Assembly (NCBI GenBank): GCA_902497215.1
Contig: CABVEH010000061.1
Span: forward strand, 1-6,883
Length of the DNA stretch: 6,883 nt
DNA from: an uncultured Eggerthellaceae bacterium
Lineage (GTDB): Bacteria; Actinomycetota; Coriobacteriia; Coriobacteriales; Eggerthellaceae
Reading direction: 5' to 3'
The translations under genes and the position numbers were made by a program. Under the pieces are notes generated by a model, which saw nothing but the letters and a program-made list of their open reading frames with translations, had not been told where the DNA came from and ran no database searches. Shown piece after piece: positions 5,707 to 6,883 of the stretch; position 1 is the stretch's first letter, and each line of letters opens with the position of its first letter.

Positions 5707-5739
5707 GCAGGCCCTGAGCCTTTCGGGGCGGGTGCCTGC
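5707..5739. promoter_or_regulatory. Inverted repeat GCAGGC-N21-GCCTGC overlapping the lysR -35 region
   Basis: Perfect 6-bp arms at 5707-5712 and 5734-5739 could fold into a hairpin, with extra CC/GG pairing inside. No T tract follows on either strand, so it is not an obvious terminator. Its position over the regulator's -35 region suits an autoregulatory site. Confidence 0.3.
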
Positions 5740-5753
5740 AGCGGAATGGAGGC

Positions 5754-5759
5754 TATAAT
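5754..5759 (+). promoter_or_regulatory. -10 box of the LysR-type regulator promoter
   Basis: A perfect TATAAT with only a weak -35 match (GTGCCT, 5732-5737, spacer 16). Transcription would start near 5766, about 47 nt before the ATG at 5813. Confidence 0.55.
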
Positions 5760-5812
5760 CTCGGAGGAAGGCATGCGCTTCGGTGCCGGAAGTCGACCGT
5801 GCGGAGGTTTCG

Positions 5813-6763
5813 ATGAACCTGGAGTACCTCAAGGAGTTCGTGGAGCTGGCCAAGCGTCTCAACTACACGGAGACGGCCCGCGCCCTCATGATGAGCCAGC
5901 CGACGCTGTCGAAGCACATCGGGCAGCTGGAACGCAGCCTGAAGCTCACGCTCATCCGCCGCGACGGAAACACGCTGAGGCTGACGAACGAAGGCGGCGC
6001 GCTGCTGCCATTCGCCTACCAGGTGCTCGACGCCGTCGACGATTTCGAGGCGAAGGCGAGCGAGCTGCGCATCGCGCCTGTGCCGAAGCTCACCATAAGC
6101 GGGCTCACAGACGAAGGCCCTTCCACCGAGGTGCTAGGATTCCTGATATCGCTGCTCAGCGACAAGTACGGAGCCGGATGCATCGAGGTCAAAAGCCAGT
6201 ACAACCGCAACCTCATCGACACGCTCGAGGCCGAAGAGGTGGACGTGGTGTACGACCCCATCCCGTTGGACGAGACGCCGCAGGACGACAGCCTGGTCAG
6301 CCTGCACGTGTCGGACCTGCACCTGGTGGCCATCGTATCGAACGACCACAGGCTTGCCGAGCGCGACGAGGTCGCCCTTTCGGACCTTAGGGACGAGACT
6401 TTCGCGAAGTTCGAAGGACTGTACCTCAGCCGTTCGTGGGGCTACATAGAGCAGGCCTGCGAAAGGCACGGCTTCAGCCCGAAGGCGCGGTCAAGCCACT
6501 GCGCCAGCGTCGCCGAGCTGTTCTCGCTGTGCGCGTCGCTGGGCAAGACCGTGCTAGTGGTGGGAAGCAACTTCGGGGACAGGCTTCCTGCAGGCATAAA
6601 GCCATTCTGCAAGGTTCTGCACATCAGCGACCCCGATGCGGCCATCCCGTTCTTCTTCGTCTACCGCAAGGACAACGACAACCCGGTGCTGCTCGACGCC
6701 GTCCGCAGGATCGAGGAGCTGCCGACGCCGCCGCTTTGCTTCGGCTGTAAGGAAACCGCCTAG
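5813..6763 (+). CDS. LysR-family transcriptional regulator
   Basis: A 316-residue LysR-type regulator. The N-terminal winged helix-turn-helix is classic: MNLEYLKEFVELAKRLNYTE leads into TARALMMSQPTLSKHIGQLE (21-40), and LTNEGGALL (57-65) begins the linker helix. Residues from about 92 form the periplasmic-binding-protein-like effector domain. ATG 5813 has GGAGG 5 nt ahead and gives the standard family N-terminus; an in-frame GTG at 5783 lacks a well-spaced site. The gene is divergent from the amidohydrolase across a 270-nt gap with several dyads, the usual arrangement for a LysR regulator that activates its neighbour and represses itself. The C-terminus ends in a CFGC motif (309-312), and the effector domain holds further Cys residues (123, 216, 230, 240, 266), more than expected. 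The inducer is unknown. Confidence 0.95.
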   Translation: MNLEYLKEFVELAKRLNYTETARALMMSQPTLSKHIGQLERSLKLTLIRRDGNTLRLTNEGGALLPFAYQVLDAVDDFEAKASELRIAPVPKLTISGLTDEGPSTEVLGFLISLLSDKYGAGCIEVKSQYNRNLIDTLEAEEVDVVYDPIPLDETPQDDSLVSLHVSDLHLVAIVSNDHRLAERDEVALSDLRDETFAKFEGLYLSRSWGYIEQACERHGFSPKARSSHCASVAELFSLCASLGKTVLVVGSNFGDRLPAGIKPFCKVLHISDPDAAIPFFFVYRKDNDNPVLLDAVRRIEELPTPPLCFGCKETA

Positions 6764-6778
6764 CCCGACTTGGGCGGC

Positions 6779-6840
6779 GTGACGCGGGACGTTCGCTTTT
6801 GACACATCTGCCGGTGAACAGGGGACGTGTTTTTCGTTCA
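6779..6840. repeat. Two related 27-bp units with inverted ends and a GGGACGT core
   Basis: Unit 1 (6779-6805) begins GTGAC and ends GACAC. Unit 2 (6814-6840) begins GTGAAC and ends GTTCA, with perfect TGAAC/GTTCA ends. Both contain GGGACGT (6786-6792 and 6822-6828) followed by a T-rich run, in the same orientation and 36 nt apart. Similar GGGACGTTC/GGGGACGT-type pairs occur as dispersed small repeats in many bacterial genomes, some near REP-associated tyrosine transposases. That comparison is from memory and was not searched here. Confidence 0.5.
6803..6834 (+). terminator. Possible weak terminator after the LysR-type regulator
   Basis: ACAC-TC (6804-6808 region) can pair imperfectly with GACGTGT (6824-6830), followed by T residues to 6834. 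The stem has mismatches and lies inside the repeat units, so the fold may be a by-product of the repeat. The rest of 6764-6883 shows no supported gene. Confidence 0.25.
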
Positions 6841-6883
6841 ATCATGTGCCGAGGAGACAATTCTGGCTACACATGCGTGCTCC

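Noticed and set aside
5773..6390. ATG 5773 with a good GGAGG ahead, opening an out-of-frame reading overlapping lysR
   Set aside because: The predicted transcript begins near 5766, which would cut into that binding site, and the Arg-rich product looks like a shadow of the LysR-type gene.
6844..6883. Start of a new plus-strand gene at ATG 6844 or near GAGGAG 6851-6856
   Set aside because: Only 13 codons remain, no family is recognisable, and no properly spaced ATG, GTG or TTG follows the GAGGAG.

Overview
The window is GC-rich (roughly two thirds G+C by eye) and compact. A cyclophilin lipoprotein with a Ser/Ala-rich linker, Shine-Dalgarno-led genes and the overall gene style suggest a gut Actinomycetota of the class Coriobacteriia, probably Eggerthellaceae. 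That assignment is by resemblance only; there is no rRNA or other phylogenetic marker here.

Region 1 (1-3727, minus strand) is a five-gene operon read from about 3700 down past the left edge: larE, larB, a short larC N-domain gene, a rhamnulose-1-phosphate aldolase (rhaD) and the first 178 codons of an OPT-family transporter. larE and larB overlap, larB and larC are 2 nt apart, and the other gaps are 29 and 49 nt with no terminator. LarB carboxylates and hydrolyses nicotinic acid adenine dinucleotide, LarE thiolates the product, and LarC inserts nickel. Together they make the nickel-pincer nucleotide (NPN) cofactor of the lactate racemase (LarA) superfamily. No larA lies in the window. The LarC here ends just after its TPTG motif, has lost several usual N-domain residues and lacks the C-terminal domain. 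A promoter with a strong inverted repeat in its spacer precedes larE.

Region 2 (3728-4590, plus strand) holds a divergently transcribed, secreted cyclophilin-type peptidyl-prolyl isomerase lipoprotein. It ends at a textbook Rho-independent terminator.

Region 3 (4628-6763) is a divergent pair: a TIM-barrel amidohydrolase (minus) and a LysR-type regulator (plus). The roughly 270-bp gap between them contains several dyads and recognisable -10 elements. The regulator probably controls the amidohydrolase and itself. One short motif is shared with the larE control region, so a common regulator is possible but unproven.

Region 4 (6764-6883) has no convincing gene. It contains two related 27-bp units with inverted ends and a GGGACGT core, which look like a small dispersed or REP-type repeat.

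Taken together, the operon looks like a catabolic module in which an NPN-dependent racemase or epimerase encoded elsewhere could act with a sugar-phosphate aldolase and an importer. That link is inference from gene order only.
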